A DNA stretch of 64,000 bases, from positions 62,001-126,000 of the forward strand of contig NZ_JAANNP010000006.1 in assembly GCF_011250635.1 (NCBI RefSeq), given 5' to 3'. Of this stretch, positions 53,999 through 63,439 are shown one piece after another; the first letter of the stretch is position 1, and the number at the start of each line of letters is the position of its first letter. The notes below the pieces were generated by a model. That model did no database searches, was not told the DNA's origin, and saw only the letters and a program-made list of their open reading frames with translations. Origin of the DNA: Motilibacter deserti. GTDB lineage: Bacteria > Actinomycetota > Actinomycetes > Motilibacterales > Motilibacteraceae. A program made the translations under genes and the position numbers.

Positions 53999-55972
53999 TC
54001 AGCTCTCCGCCTCCTCGGCGGCCTCGAGAGCGGCGATGAGCGCGTCGGCCGCACCCACCAGCTCGGCCCGGGCCTCCAGGTCGCGCGCGTCCCCCTTGAC
54101 CTGGTTCTCGGCCCGGGCGACGAACTGGCGCAGGAAGCCGATCGTGCGAATCTCGCTTCCGGTCCGGAACGACGCAAGGGCACGGTCGAGCCGCTCGCGC
54201 AGGTTCGCCCTCGTCCGGTCGCTGATCGTGCCCTCGGCGTGGAACGACTCCAGCAGGGCCTCGATGTCGGGCACGCCGGCGACAGGGCAGTCGCCCAGGT
54301 CGAGCCGCGCGGACTGCCCGCGAGCGATCGTCACCGTCTCGCTCCGGAAGGCCTCACCCGACCAGTCGGTGCAGGACACAGTCCAGGATTCGGGAATCAG
54401 CGTGCTGGAGTACTGGCTCTGTCGCAGCGACGGCAGGACGTGCCACTCGAACGCCCCGTCCGCGGGGACGCGGATCGTCGTCTCGACCTCGACGTCGGAC
54501 TGCAGCACCGCCCCGTCCGCCAGTGGTGAGGAGTCGACCGTGACCTGCTTGCGGATCGTGAGCTCGGCGCCGCGGGGAGCGGTGCCGGTGAGCACCGAGT
54601 GCTTCGCCGGGTCGGCGGCCGCACGCCAGGCGATCAGGAACGCCTTGCGGAGGCTGGACCCGGCGTAGTAGCCCGTCCCGAAGTACTGGTCGACGACGTA
54701 CTCGTACGGCGGGTGGAAGCGGGCGAGCCCCGTGTGCCCCGGCGTCAGCTCCGGGGTGAACCCCAGCGTGCCGTTGACGTAGAGGCCGTGCTCCTCCGCC
54801 ACCCCGCTCGCGACGTAGTAGACCTCGGGCCACGGGCCGGCCGGGAAGCTCAGCGCCGCGCCGAGCTGCTGGGCGAGCCCGTCGTACAGCTCCTCCTCGG
54901 TCGGCACCGGCTCCAGCGGCGAGGACGGGGCTCGCAGCAGGCGGGCGTCGGGAGTGTGGTTGTTGAGCGCGACCATCACCTGGTGCGCGGACATCAGCGC
55001 GCTCATGTTCTGGATCTCGGGCTCGGAGTACGGGTGCGCCCCGTGGTGGTTCTCCGCCCGCACGTTGGCGCTCGACCCCGGCCCGCCCCAGAACGGCCCG
55101 TAGTTGCGGTTGAGGTCGACGCCGAGAGCCTGGTTGGTGGTGCTCGCGCACTCGGCCGCCGTCGGCACCTGGCCGGCCTGCATGCGGCAGTTCTTGCGCT
55201 TCATCTCGTACGCAAGGTCCCGCGACACGTCGAACCCGTCGGGGTTCACGACGGGCACGACGACGAGCCGCGTGCTGTCGAGCAGGCCCGTGATCTCGGG
55301 GTCGGTGCCGTAGCTCTGCACGACGTCCCAGGCGAACTCGAGCGTCAGCTCCAGGGTCGGCCACTCGCGGGCGTGGTGGACTCCCGTCGTGAGGAACACC
55401 GGCTTGCCCGACGCGGCGTGGACCTCGCGGGAGATCTCCAGCCCCAGCACCGGGCGGCCGAGCAGCGAGCGGTTGGGCAGCTCGAAGAGCTTGACGATCG
55501 CGGGGTAGCGGTGGGCGATCTCGCGGATCTCGGCCTCGGCCTCCTCGATCGTGCGGTAGGACACCCGCCCGGTCGGCAGGGGCGACTCGAGGGCGGCGTC
55601 CCGGTCCGCGGCGGCCTGAAGCGCGTCCTCCTCCGCGCGCTGCCGGGCCAGCTGCTCGGCCTGGTCGGTGACGTCGACGACCTGCGCGTCGAGCCCCGTA
55701 GCGGCGAGCGCGCGGCGGTCCTCTCCGCTGCCCAGCAGCACCTCGGCCTCGTCCGGGCCGAACTCCAGCACGTCGAGCCCGAGCCCCAGCAGCCGCTCGC
55801 GCTCGCCGTCGGTGGTGGCGGAGACGCGGGCGATGCTGAGCCCGGCCGATCCGGTCGCGGCGGAGTCCGCGCTCGCGGTGGGCAGGGCGGAGACCGGGAG
55901 GGCCGCGGCCAGCGCGGCGGCCGAGCCCACGGCGAGCAGGCGCGCGCGGGTGCGGAGCCGGGAACGCGTCAT
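53999..55972 (-). CDS. Secreted M14 zinc carboxypeptidase with C-terminal FIMAH-like domain
   Basis: 657 residues from ATG at 55972 (AAGGA eight bases upstream). Signal peptide about 1-35 (RLLAVGSAAALAAALPVSALPTASA). A propeptide-like region follows to about 140. The M14 catalytic domain shows the zinc motif in TTGVHHAREWP (His and Glu, about 196-199), the substrate Arg/Asn region VDLNRNYGPFWGG, the third ligand His in NNHTPD (about 337) and the catalytic Glu in GFTPELTPGHTG (about 405). The C-terminal 90 residues (IEALLESFHAEGTISDRTRANL, then FLRQFVARAENQVKG) resemble the FIMAH helical domain of secreted enzymes. Likely an extracellular peptidase for nutrient supply. Confidence 0.92.
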   Translation of the reverse strand: MTRSRLRTRARLLAVGSAAALAAALPVSALPTASADSAATGSAGLSIARVSATTDGERERLLGLGLDVLEFGPDEAEVLLGSGEDRRALAATGLDAQVVDVTDQAEQLARQRAEEDALQAAADRDAALESPLPTGRVSYRTIEEAEAEIREIAHRYPAIVKLFELPNRSLLGRPVLGLEISREVHAASGKPVFLTTGVHHAREWPTLELTLEFAWDVVQSYGTDPEITGLLDSTRLVVVPVVNPDGFDVSRDLAYEMKRKNCRMQAGQVPTAAECASTTNQALGVDLNRNYGPFWGGPGSSANVRAENHHGAHPYSEPEIQNMSALMSAHQVMVALNNHTPDARLLRAPSSPLEPVPTEEELYDGLAQQLGAALSFPAGPWPEVYYVASGVAEEHGLYVNGTLGFTPELTPGHTGLARFHPPYEYVVDQYFGTGYYAGSSLRKAFLIAWRAAADPAKHSVLTGTAPRGAELTIRKQVTVDSSPLADGAVLQSDVEVETTIRVPADGAFEWHVLPSLRQSQYSSTLIPESWTVSCTDWSGEAFRSETVTIARGQSARLDLGDCPVAGVPDIEALLESFHAEGTISDRTRANLRERLDRALASFRTGSEIRTIGFLRQFVARAENQVKGDARDLEARAELVGAADALIAALEAAEEAES

Positions 55973-56236
55973 CGGAGAATTCCTTGCGCTCGGGAGACGA
56001 GCGGGAACCGGCAGCACAAATGCGCGGTCCCCGCGAATTCCCGCACACTAGGGGCGCGTTCCGGGGCCGGTCAAGACGGTGCAGCCGGGGTGAAATCGGC
56101 GGGCCTGTCCCGGGGAAGGTGAGGCAATGGCGTGTTTCCCCGCGGTGTCCGGGCGGTGAAGGGTATTCGCCCGCCGAATTCGGGTCAGGTGACGGGCGCG
56201 GGTGCGCCCGGCCTCCGACAGGGGTAGGGAAGCGCC

Positions 56237-57016
56237 ATGCCCGAAGGCCACACCCTGCACCGCTACGCCGCCGCGCTCCGTGCGGACCTCGCCGGGCAGC
56301 CGGTGCGCGCCTCGAGCCCGCAGGGCCGCTTCGCCGCAGAGGCCGGGACGCTGGACGGCGCCGTGCTGGAGCGTGCCGAGGCGTACGGCAAGAACCTCCT
56401 GCTCGAGTTCTCGGCCGGTGGCACCGTGCACGTGCACCTCGGCCTGCGCGGGCTCTTCCTGCGCTACGACGACCCGGCGGCCGAGCCGCGCAAGGGGACG
56501 CGGCTGCACCTGGTGGGGGACCGTGCGGCGTACGACCTCATCGCTCCCATGACCTGCGCGCTGCTGGAGCCGGGCGCGGTCGCCCGGCTGCTCGCGACGC
56601 TCGGCCCGGACCCGCTGCGCCCGGAGGCGGACGGCGAGGAGGCCGTACGCCGGCTGCGGGCGCACCCGCGCAGCGTCGGCGCCGCGCTCCTGGACCAGTC
56701 GGTGCTGGCCGGGGTCGGCAACGTCTACCGCGCCGAGGTGCTCTACCGGCACCGGGTCGACCCGCGGGCCCCCGCGCGCGACGTGCCGGCCGCGACGTAC
56801 GCCGCGATGTGGGAGGACCTGCGCGGGCTGATGGCGCGCGGCGTGCGGGTCGGGTCGATTCTCACCGTCGACGAGGCTCCGGACGACACCCCGCCGGAGC
56901 AGGCGCGCTACGTCTACAAGCAGCCGGCGTGCCGGGGCTGCGGCGGCCCGGTGCGCACGTGGACGCTCGACGGCAGGGACTGCTACGCCTGCGACCGGGA
57001 GCAGCTCGCGGACTGA
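56237..57016 (+). CDS. Fpg/Nei-family DNA glycosylase (Nei2-like)
   Basis: Excises oxidised bases and nicks the abasic site. 259 residues. The start PEGHTLHRYAAAL provides the catalytic Pro2 and Glu3; the TLH after PEG is typical of Nei rather than Fpg. The helix-two-turn-helix region contains LDQSVLAGVGNVYRAEVLY (Asn of the H2TH). The zinc finger at the C-terminus is complete (CRGCGG...CYAC, four Cys). ATG with a weak site. Convergent with the VWA gene (36 bases between stops). Confidence 0.93.
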   Translation: MPEGHTLHRYAAALRADLAGQPVRASSPQGRFAAEAGTLDGAVLERAEAYGKNLLLEFSAGGTVHVHLGLRGLFLRYDDPAAEPRKGTRLHLVGDRAAYDLIAPMTCALLEPGAVARLLATLGPDPLRPEADGEEAVRRLRAHPRSVGAALLDQSVLAGVGNVYRAEVLYRHRVDPRAPARDVPAATYAAMWEDLRGLMARGVRVGSILTVDEAPDDTPPEQARYVYKQPACRGCGGPVRTWTLDGRDCYACDREQLAD

Positions 57017-57052
57017 GCCCTGCTCTGCCCGGCCGATGCAGCGCGCTGAGGG

Positions 57053-59011
57053 TCAGGACGCCCGGCGCGCCCCCCGCCCCTTGCGCATCCGAAGGTAGTC
57101 GCTGACGACGTAGGACCCCAGCCGGTCAGCAGACGGCTGAAGCATCCTTCCGCCGTTGCGGCGCACGACCTCGCGGACGAAGGCAACGAGCCGCGGGTCG
57201 TCGTCGAGCAGGAAGACGTTGAGCGCCGCCCCGCGGCGGGTCATGCGGTCGACCTCGGCCACCGTTGCGGTGATGGTCTCGTGCTCCGGCGGCCAGGCGA
57301 AGTAGGGCCGCCCGTCCGGCAGCAGGTGCGCGGTCGGCTCCCCGTCGGTGACGACGAGGACGATCGGCTCGGAGTTGCGGTGCTTGTCGAGGAAGCGGCT
57401 CGCGAGCATCAGCGCGTGCTGCAGGTTCGTGCCCTGCACCATGTCGGCCTCGAGGCCGGCCAGCTCTCCCGGCTGCAGCACCCGGGCGTACGACGAGAAG
57501 CCGATGATCTGCACGGCGTCCTGGGGGTACTGGCCGGTCACCAGCGCGTGCAGCGCCAGCGCGGTCTGCTTGGCCGGCCCCCAGGTGTCGCGCAGCACCA
57601 TGGAGTAGGACAGGTCCACCAGCAGGCACACCGCCGCCGAGGACCGCCGCTCGGTCTCGACGACCTCGAAGTCCTCGACCTCGACGCTGACCCGGCCACC
57701 GCTCGCACCGCCACGGCGTACGGCGTTGCTCAGCGTGCGCACCACGTCGATCGGCTGCTCGTCGCCGAACTCCCACTGCCGGCTGGCGCCGGTCGGCTCC
57801 CCGGCGGCGCCGGCGTCGTGGACGTCGTGCGTCCCGCGGCCGGACGAGGCGAGGTCCTTGAAGACGCGGCGCAGGGCGGTCTGCCCGAGCCGGCGGATCG
57901 CCTTCGGCGTCAGCTCCAGGTGCCCGGCGTGCCGGGAGAGGTAGCCCTGCTGCTCGAGCTCGCGCTCCAGGCGGCGCAGCGCCTCCAGGTCGTCGACGGC
58001 CTTGCGGCCGAGGGCGCGCCGCACGGCCTCCTCGTCGATGTCCTCCAGGCTCGCGCCGGGGTAGTCCTGCGCGAGGGAAGCCTCCAGCTCGTCGAGGTCG
58101 GCGAGCTCCTCGAGCGCGCTCGTCGCCTCGCCCATGCCGAGCGGGCGGTCGCCGTTCATCCGCTGCCGGCCCTGCCAGTCCAGGTCGGGCCGGCGCCCGC
58201 GCAGGTGCCCCTGCAGCTGGGCCATCTGGTTCTGCAGGTCGAGGTCACCGAGCGTCTGCTCCATGAGCGAGGCGAGCTCGGCCCGCTGCTCGCGCGACAT
58301 CGAGTTGAGCATCCGCTCGGCCGCCGCGGCGCGCCGGGCGAGGGCGTCGACGAGCTCCTCGAGGCTCTCCGGCTGCTCGGGGAAGAACTCCCCGTGCTTG
58401 GCCATGAAGTCCTCGAAGTCGGCCGAGGTGTGCTCGCCGCGCGCGTCCTTGGCCAGCATCTCGTTGAGGTCGGACAGCATGTCCTTGACCTGCTGCATGG
58501 CTCCGGAATCCGGGTTCTGCAGAGCCTGCTTCAGCCCACGGAACTGCGAGTCCAGCACCTCCCTGCGCAGCAGGTCCTGGATCTCGTCGTAGGTCTGCCG
58601 GGCCTGCGGCGACCGCCAGTCGTAGTCCGACAGCTCGCGCAGCGCCCGGGACGGCTCGCGGGGCAGGGAGTCGAGCTGGGCTTCGCGGAAGCGTGCTTCG
58701 TCCGACGGGTCGGGGAAGAGCGCCGCACGCTCCTGTCCGAGCGCCTTGTCCAGCAGCCGGCGTACCTCCTCCAGCGTCCCGTCCAGACGCCCGCGCTGTC
58801 GGGCCGCCTTGCGCTGCTGCCGGGTGCGCCGCAGCAGGTCGTCCAGCCCCCGTCGGCCGTCCATGCCACGGCGCATCATGTCGCGCAGGGCGTCCCGCAG
58901 CGACGAGCCCTGCAGGACGTCGTCGCCCAAAGCGTCCAGCGCCCGCCGCACGTCGTACGGCGGGGCCAGCGGGTCGGGCCCGTCCTCGTAGTGGCCGTAG
59001 CGGTAGGGCAT
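57053..59011 (-). CDS. VWA-domain protein paired with MoxR-like ATPase
   Basis: 652 residues. The first two thirds are helical and strongly charged (LRDALRDMMRRGMDGRRGLDDLLRRTRQQRKAARQ, EQRAELASLMEQTLGDLDLQNQMAQ) with no known catalytic motif. The last 190 residues form a von Willebrand A domain with an intact MIDAS: DLSYSM (about 464), the Thr in MVQGTNLQHAL and Asp in VVTDGEP. It follows the AAA ATPase gene by one base, so both are one transcript. The same pair exists in mycobacteria (Rv0958/Rv0959) without an assigned role. By analogy with other MoxR/VWA and Mg-chelatase systems the pair may act as a metal-dependent chaperone or remodeler. Confidence 0.88.
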   Translation of the reverse strand: MPYRYGHYEDGPDPLAPPYDVRRALDALGDDVLQGSSLRDALRDMMRRGMDGRRGLDDLLRRTRQQRKAARQRGRLDGTLEEVRRLLDKALGQERAALFPDPSDEARFREAQLDSLPREPSRALRELSDYDWRSPQARQTYDEIQDLLRREVLDSQFRGLKQALQNPDSGAMQQVKDMLSDLNEMLAKDARGEHTSADFEDFMAKHGEFFPEQPESLEELVDALARRAAAAERMLNSMSREQRAELASLMEQTLGDLDLQNQMAQLQGHLRGRRPDLDWQGRQRMNGDRPLGMGEATSALEELADLDELEASLAQDYPGASLEDIDEEAVRRALGRKAVDDLEALRRLERELEQQGYLSRHAGHLELTPKAIRRLGQTALRRVFKDLASSGRGTHDVHDAGAAGEPTGASRQWEFGDEQPIDVVRTLSNAVRRGGASGGRVSVEVEDFEVVETERRSSAAVCLLVDLSYSMVLRDTWGPAKQTALALHALVTGQYPQDAVQIIGFSSYARVLQPGELAGLEADMVQGTNLQHALMLASRFLDKHRNSEPIVLVVTDGEPTAHLLPDGRPYFAWPPEHETITATVAEVDRMTRRGAALNVFLLDDDPRLVAFVREVVRRNGGRMLQPSADRLGSYVVSDYLRMRKGRGARRAS

Positions 59012-59012
59012 C

Positions 59013-60419
59013 TCAGGCCCCGTAGAGGGTGCGCGTGCCCGGCTCTCCGACGGCTCCGGCGCCCTCTTCCTTGCTGATGCGCCGGTTCAGGAAGAGCCCT
59101 TCCAGGGCGAACTCGAGGGCGCTCGCGGCGTAGGCGGGGGAGTCCACCGCGTCGTCCATGCCGAGCCGCTCCATGATGTGGCCCAGCCCCTGCACGGTGC
59201 CGACCTGCTCGAGCAGGCGCGCGCCGGGCACGAGGTCGCCGCTCTCGACGATCAGCCCTTCGTCGAACCGCTCGAGGAGGGCAGGCAGGTCGCTCGCCGC
59301 GAGCCGCGAGCGGAACGCCTCGACCGTGGCGCGTCGCAGCAGGTGGTGCAGCACCTCGCGCTCGTTGCCCTCCTCGCTCACCTCGAACTCGACCTTGCCG
59401 AGCAGGGTGTCGACGACCGGCGGGACGTCGCAGAACCGCGCAACGGCGGGTGTCTCGCCGGTCAGCGCCGAGCGCCGCAGCGCCGACGACGCGACCGTCT
59501 CTGCGGCCGCGACGGCGAACCGGGCGGACACGCCGCTGCGGGCGTCGACGGACGGGGACTCGCGCACCTGCCGCGTGAAGCGGGCCACGACCTCCAGCAG
59601 GTGGTCGGGGACGTGCGCCGAGAGCACGGCCTCCTGGCGGACGAGGTCGACCTCGTCCTCGAGGCGCAGCGGGTAGTGGGTGCGCACCTCGGCGCCGAAG
59701 CGGTCCTTCAGCGGAGTGATGATCCGCCCGCGGTTGGTGTAGTCCTCGGGGTTGGCGCTCGCGACGAGCAGCAGGTCGAGCGGGAGCCGCAGCTGGTAGC
59801 CGCGGATCTGGATGTCGCGCTCCTCGAGCACGTTGAGCAGCGCGACCTGGATGCGCTCGGCGAGGTCGGGCAGCTCGTTGACCGCGAAGATGCCGCGGTT
59901 CGTGCGCGGGACCAGGCCGTAGTGCACGGTCTCCGGGTCTCCGAGCCGCCGGCCCTCCGCGACCTTGACCGGGTCGATGTCGCCGATGAGGTCGCCGACG
60001 CTGGTGTCCGGGGTCGCGAGCTTCTCGCCGTAGCGCTCGCTGCGGTGGACCCACTCGACCGGGGTGTCCTCGCCGGCCTCGGCGACGAGGCGCTGGGACG
60101 CCGCGGTGATCGGCATGTAGGGGTGCTCGCGGACCTCGGAGCCGGCGATGATCGGCGTCCACTCGTCGAGCAGCTCGACGAGGGTGCGGATGAGCCGGGT
60201 CTTGCCCTGGCCGCGCTCGCCCAGCAGGACGAGGTCGTGCCCGGCGAGCAGCGCCCGCTCGAGCTGGGGGAGGACGGTCTCGTCGAAGCCGACGATGCCG
60301 GGGAATCTGGTCTGGCCGGTGCGCATCCGCGCCAGCAGGTTGTCGCGGACCTCTTCCTTGACGGTCCGGTGGACGTGTCCGGTGGCGCGCAGCGCGCCCA
60401 GTGTTGCCGCTCGGGTCAC
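59013..60419 (-). CDS. MoxR/Mg-chelatase-type AAA+ ATPase
   Basis: 468 residues. Walker A GERGQGKTRL (about 66-75), pore/sensor parts RGIFAVNELPDLAERIQVALLNVLEE (Walker B-like and helix 2), sensor 1 LLVASANPEDYTNRGRI and arginine finger region PLKDRFGAEVRTHYP. The order and the ANPEDY sensor are characteristic of the ChlI/MoxR-like AAA+ family. The C-terminal 150 residues are helical and resemble the Rv0958-type extension. GTG start at 60419; stop one base before the ATG of the VWA gene. Likely hydrolyses ATP to remodel a client together with the VWA partner; the client is unknown. Confidence 0.9.
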   Translation of the reverse strand: MTRAATLGALRATGHVHRTVKEEVRDNLLARMRTGQTRFPGIVGFDETVLPQLERALLAGHDLVLLGERGQGKTRLIRTLVELLDEWTPIIAGSEVREHPYMPITAASQRLVAEAGEDTPVEWVHRSERYGEKLATPDTSVGDLIGDIDPVKVAEGRRLGDPETVHYGLVPRTNRGIFAVNELPDLAERIQVALLNVLEERDIQIRGYQLRLPLDLLLVASANPEDYTNRGRIITPLKDRFGAEVRTHYPLRLEDEVDLVRQEAVLSAHVPDHLLEVVARFTRQVRESPSVDARSGVSARFAVAAAETVASSALRRSALTGETPAVARFCDVPPVVDTLLGKVEFEVSEEGNEREVLHHLLRRATVEAFRSRLAASDLPALLERFDEGLIVESGDLVPGARLLEQVGTVQGLGHIMERLGMDDAVDSPAYAASALEFALEGLFLNRRISKEEGAGAVGEPGTRTLYGA

Positions 60420-60491
60420 GACTCACCGTACGTCCGGGCTGCGCGCCGCCGCGACCGCGGAGCCGTCCGCGCAACGCGTAATCCCGCTGCC

Positions 60492-60538
60492 CCGCCGCGC
60501 CTCCTTCCGCCTCCTCGCGGCAGAAGGAGGCGCGGCGG
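60492..60538 (-). terminator. Terminator after the marR-MFS operon
   Basis: A perfect 16-bp stem (60492-60507 with 60523-60538, CCGCCGCGCCTCCTTC) and a 15-base loop, 23 bases beyond the MFS stop on the minus strand and 72 bases before the start of the ATPase gene. Confidence 0.78.
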
Positions 60539-60561
60539 TTATCAGCTCGGGCGCCTGCCCG

Positions 60562-62136
60562 TCAGTCCAGGGCGAACGCCGGTGGCGCGTCGGCCTGCTC
60601 GCCGTCCTTGCCCCCGCCGGAGCCGCGCAGCGGCAGCTCGCGCAGGAACAGGGCGAGGACGAAGGCGAGCACCGCGACCGGCACGGCGCACAGGAAGACC
60701 GTCTGCAGCGAGTCCACGAAGGCCTCGATGACGGGGCCGTGCACCTCCGGCGGCAGCGCCTTGATGACGTCCGGGCTGCCGGTCAGGTCACCGGCCGGGA
60801 TCGAGCCGGCCGCGCCCGCGGGCAGCTTGTCCGCGAGGTTCGCGCTGAGCCGCGAGGTCAGGACCGCGCCGAGCACCGCGATGCCGAGCGTGCCGCCCAT
60901 GGAGCGGAAGAAGGTCGACGCCGAGGTGGCGACGCCCATCACCCGGAAGTCGACCGCGTTCTGGACGGCGATGATCAGGACCTGCATGACCAGGCCGAGG
61001 CCGGCCCCGACGATGAACATGTACAGCCCGCTGAGCCAGCGCGACGTGTCCGTGCCCAGGGTGGCGAACAGCGCCAGGCCGACGGCCATCAGCGCGGTCC
61101 CGACGATCGGGAAGACCTTGTAGCGGCCCATCGAGGTGATGGCCCGGCCGGAGGCGATCGACGTCACGAGGATGCCCAGCATGAGCGGCAGCATCAGCAG
61201 GCCCGACTGGGTCGGCGTGACGCCGTCGACGACCTGCAGGTAGATCGGGATGTAGATGATCGCGCCGAACATGCCGAAGCCGAGCAGGAAGCCGATCGCG
61301 CTCGTGACCGAGACGATGTCGTTGCGGAAGATGTCGAGCGGCAGGATCGGCTCGCTGGCGCGGGTCTCCCACCACACGAAGGCCACGCCGAGCACGACCG
61401 CGGCGACGAGCAGCACGAGCGAGAGCCCGTCGAACCAGCCGTACTCGGTCCCGGCCCAGGACAGGTAGAGCAGCAGCGCGGACGTGCTCGCGACGAGCAG
61501 CGTCGAGCCGAGGTAGTCGATCTTGTGCTGCTGCTTGTTGACGGGCAGCTTGAGGACGACCGCGACCACGACGAGTGCGACGGCGCCGATCGGCAGGTTG
61601 ATGTAGAAGATCCAGCGCCACGAGGCGTGCTCCGTGAAGAACCCGCCCAGGAGCGGCCCGGCCACGCTCGACAGGCCCCAGACCGCGCCGAACAGGCCCT
61701 GGTAGCGGCCGCGCTCGCGAGGCGGGATGACGTCGCCGATGATCGCGAAGACCAGCGCCATGAGACCGCCGGCGCCGATGCCCTGGATCGCGCGGGTGGC
61801 GATGAGCTGGCCCATGTTCTGCGACAACCCGGCGAGCACCGAGCCCAGCAGGAAGACCAGGATCGCGAACTGGAAGACCGGCTTGCGGCCGTAGAGGTCG
61901 CTGATCTTGCCGTAGAGCGGCGTCGACGCGGTCGAGGTCAGCAGGTACGCCGTAGCGACCCAGGACAGGTGCTCCACCCCGCCGAACTCCCCGACGATGG
62001 TCGGCAGCGCGGTCGAGACGATCGTCTGGTCGAGGGCGGCGAGCAGCATGCCGAGCATGAGCCCGCTCATGACGGCGAGGATCTGGCGGTGGGAGAGGTA
62101 GCTCGGCGCCTCGGGCGTCGGTGGCGCGGTGGTCAT
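60562..62136 (-). CDS. MFS drug efflux transporter, EmrB/QacA-like (14-TM)
   Basis: 524 residues, about 14 hydrophobic segments, DHA2 family. Motifs: [25 protein letters not shown] (D1), [30 protein letters not shown] (motif A), [35 protein letters not shown] (motif B/C region) and [24 protein letters not shown]. The ATG overlaps the marR stop (ATGA, 62133-62136), so the two are translationally coupled and co-regulated. The likely function is export of antibiotics or lipophilic compounds sensed by the MarR protein. The C-terminus is hydrophilic and Gly/Asp-rich. Confidence 0.92.
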   Translation of the reverse strand: MTTAPPTPEAPSYLSHRQILAVMSGLMLGMLLAALDQTIVSTALPTIVGEFGGVEHLSWVATAYLLTSTASTPLYGKISDLYGRKPVFQFAILVFLLGSVLAGLSQNMGQLIATRAIQGIGAGGLMALVFAIIGDVIPPRERGRYQGLFGAVWGLSSVAGPLLGGFFTEHASWRWIFYINLPIGAVALVVVAVVLKLPVNKQQHKIDYLGSTLLVASTSALLLYLSWAGTEYGWFDGLSLVLLVAAVVLGVAFVWWETRASEPILPLDIFRNDIVSVTSAIGFLLGFGMFGAIIYIPIYLQVVDGVTPTQSGLLMLPLMLGILVTSIASGRAITSMGRYKVFPIVGTALMAVGLALFATLGTDTSRWLSGLYMFIVGAGLGLVMQVLIIAVQNAVDFRVMGVATSASTFFRSMGGTLGIAVLGAVLTSRLSANLADKLPAGAAGSIPAGDLTGSPDVIKALPPEVHGPVIEAFVDSLQTVFLCAVPVAVLAFVLALFLRELPLRGSGGGKDGEQADAPPAFALD

Positions 62137-62609
62137 CGGTTCTCCCCGTTCGGTACGGATGTGGTCGGGCGGGCGAGGTCGTCGGCGAGGCGGGCCAGCA
62201 GCCCGGCGAGCTGCTCGCGGTCGGCGGCGTCCCACGGGGAGAGGGCGGAGCCGAGCACGGCGCGGCGGGCCACACGAGCGCTGTCGATGGCGTCGGCCCC
62301 GGCTGCCGTGACGGCGACGCGGTAGGCGCGCCCGTCGGACGGGTCGCGGTCGCGGGCGACCAGGCCGAGCCGCTCCAGCGCCTGCAGGTGGCGGCTCACG
62401 GTCGAGGCGTCGAGCGCGATCTCGGCGGCCACGTCGCTCGGCCGGGCCGGCCCGCTTCCGGCGACGGCGTTGAGCACTCCCAGGCACGGCCCCTCGACGG
62501 GGGCGTCGCCCCGCGCCACTTTGAGCGCCCGGATCGCGCGGGCCAGCGCGTCGCCGATGACGTCGGCAGCGTCGCCGGAGGCGCTCCGGGAAGCAGTTGG
62601 TTGGGCCAT
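62133..62609 (-). CDS. MarR-family transcriptional regulator
   Basis: 158 residues, winged helix-turn-helix: [48 protein letters not shown] contains the recognition helix and the wing (DPSDGRAY) with the conserved Asp-x-Arg. First gene of a two-gene operon with the efflux transporter. The ATG has no ribosome site; a -10 box ends seven bases before it, so the message is probably leaderless. A 13-base palindrome covers the -35 box and is the expected autoregulatory operator. Ligand unknown. Confidence 0.92.
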   Translation of the reverse strand: MAQPTASRSASGDAADVIGDALARAIRALKVARGDAPVEGPCLGVLNAVAGSGPARPSDVAAEIALDASTVSRHLQALERLGLVARDRDPSDGRAYRVAVTAAGADAIDSARVARRAVLGSALSPWDAADREQLAGLLARLADDLARPTTSVPNGENR

Positions 62610-62615
62610 GCAAGT

Positions 62616-62645
62616 AGATTACGCACGCCTGGTTGCGTCACGCAA
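62616..62645 (-). promoter_or_regulatory. marR promoter with overlapping operator (leaderless)
   Basis: Reading the minus strand: -35 TTGCGT (62645-62640), 18-base spacer, -10 TAATCT (62621-62616), then six bases to the ATG at 62609. The perfect palindrome TTGCGTCACGCAA (62633-62645) covers the -35 box, a standard MarR repression layout. Confidence 0.65.
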
Positions 62646-62700
62646 TTGGTTTTCCGCCGGGCAAGCGCGGGCCGGGAGAGCGCGGGCCGGGACATGCAGA

Positions 62701-62730
62701 AGGGGCGCTCCCCTGACGGGGAGCGCCCCT
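62701..62730 (-). terminator. greA terminator
   Basis: A perfect 13-bp stem (AGGGGCGCTCCCC 62701-62713 with 62718-62730) and a TGAC loop, 19 bases beyond the greA stop on the minus strand. Confidence 0.82.
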
Positions 62731-62749
62731 CCGCGGGGTGTGCGGCGCG

Positions 62750-63241
62750 TCAGCCGGCGTACGGCTTCGCGGCCTTGATGACGACAGGGATCTCGCGGCC
62801 GTTGGGCGCGGTGTAGCTCACCGAGTCCCCGACCTTCGCCCCCGAGATCGCGGTGCCGAGCGGGGACGTGGGGGAGTAGACGTCGATGTCCCCGGAGCTG
62901 CCCTCCCGCAGGCCCAGCAGGAACGTCATCTCGTCGCCGGCGACCTCGGCGGTCACGACCATGCCGGCCGTGACGACGCCGTCCGCGGACGCCGGGGGCT
63001 CCCCGACGCGGGCGTTCTCGAGCAGGGACTGCAGCTGGCGGATGCGCGCCTCCTGCTTGCCCTGCTCCTCCTTGGCCGCGTGGTAGCCGCCGTTCTCCTT
63101 GAGGTCGCCCTCCTCACGAGCGGCCTCGATGCGCTTGACGATCTCGGCGCGAGCCGGGCCACGCAGATGGTCGAGCTCGGCCTGGAGCCGGTCGTGCTGC
63201 TCCTGGGACAGCCAGGTCGCGGTCGCGCTCGTCTCGGTCAC
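62750..63241 (-). CDS. greA: Transcription elongation factor GreA
   Basis: Rescues backtracked RNA polymerase by stimulating transcript cleavage. 163 residues from GTG at 63241, chosen because GGAG lies seven bases upstream and the length equals the usual 164; a GTG eight codons further up lacks a site. The N-terminal coiled coil carries IVKRIEAAREEGDLKENGGYHAAKEEQGKQEARI with the acidic tip residues, and the C-terminal FKBP-like domain shows SPLGTAISGAKVGDSVSYTAPNG. Next to DUF4307, the standard actinobacterial order. Confidence 0.96.
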   Translation of the reverse strand: MTETSATATWLSQEQHDRLQAELDHLRGPARAEIVKRIEAAREEGDLKENGGYHAAKEEQGKQEARIRQLQSLLENARVGEPPASADGVVTAGMVVTAEVAGDEMTFLLGLREGSSGDIDVYSPTSPLGTAISGAKVGDSVSYTAPNGREIPVVIKAAKPYAG

Positions 63242-63316
63242 GCCATCGCTCCAGTCTTCGGTCACGTTCAGCCCCGCACCATCGCGGAGTCTGTGGGTGT
63301 ACGTGGTGAATCGCCG

Positions 63317-63322
63317 ATCCTA
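63317..63322 (-). promoter_or_regulatory. Possible -10 box of greA
   Basis: TAGGAT on the minus strand, about 75 bases before the greA GTG. No clear -35. Confidence 0.35.
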
Positions 63323-63384
63323 CCGGCCCGGCGCGCGCCCCGGCCCCCTTCGAGCGACCGGAGGGGGAAGGCCTGATCCCGCTC

Positions 63385-63410
63385 GTGCCGGGCCCGTGCG
63401 GGCTCGGCAC
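63385..63410 (-). terminator. Hairpin after the DUF4307 gene
   Basis: An 11-bp stem (GTGCCGGGCCC 63385-63395 with 63400-63410, one G-U pair) and a 4-base loop, 29 bases beyond the DUF4307 stop and before greA. Confidence 0.6.
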
Positions 63411-63439
63411 AGCCTGTGTGACGCGTGCCGTGCCGCGGC

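Noticed and set aside
60148-62325. Plus-strand frame of about 725 codons opposite the MFS and ATPase genes
   Set aside because: Composition of repeated Arg/Asp/Gln/Glu strings; the minus-strand genes have family motifs and proper starts.
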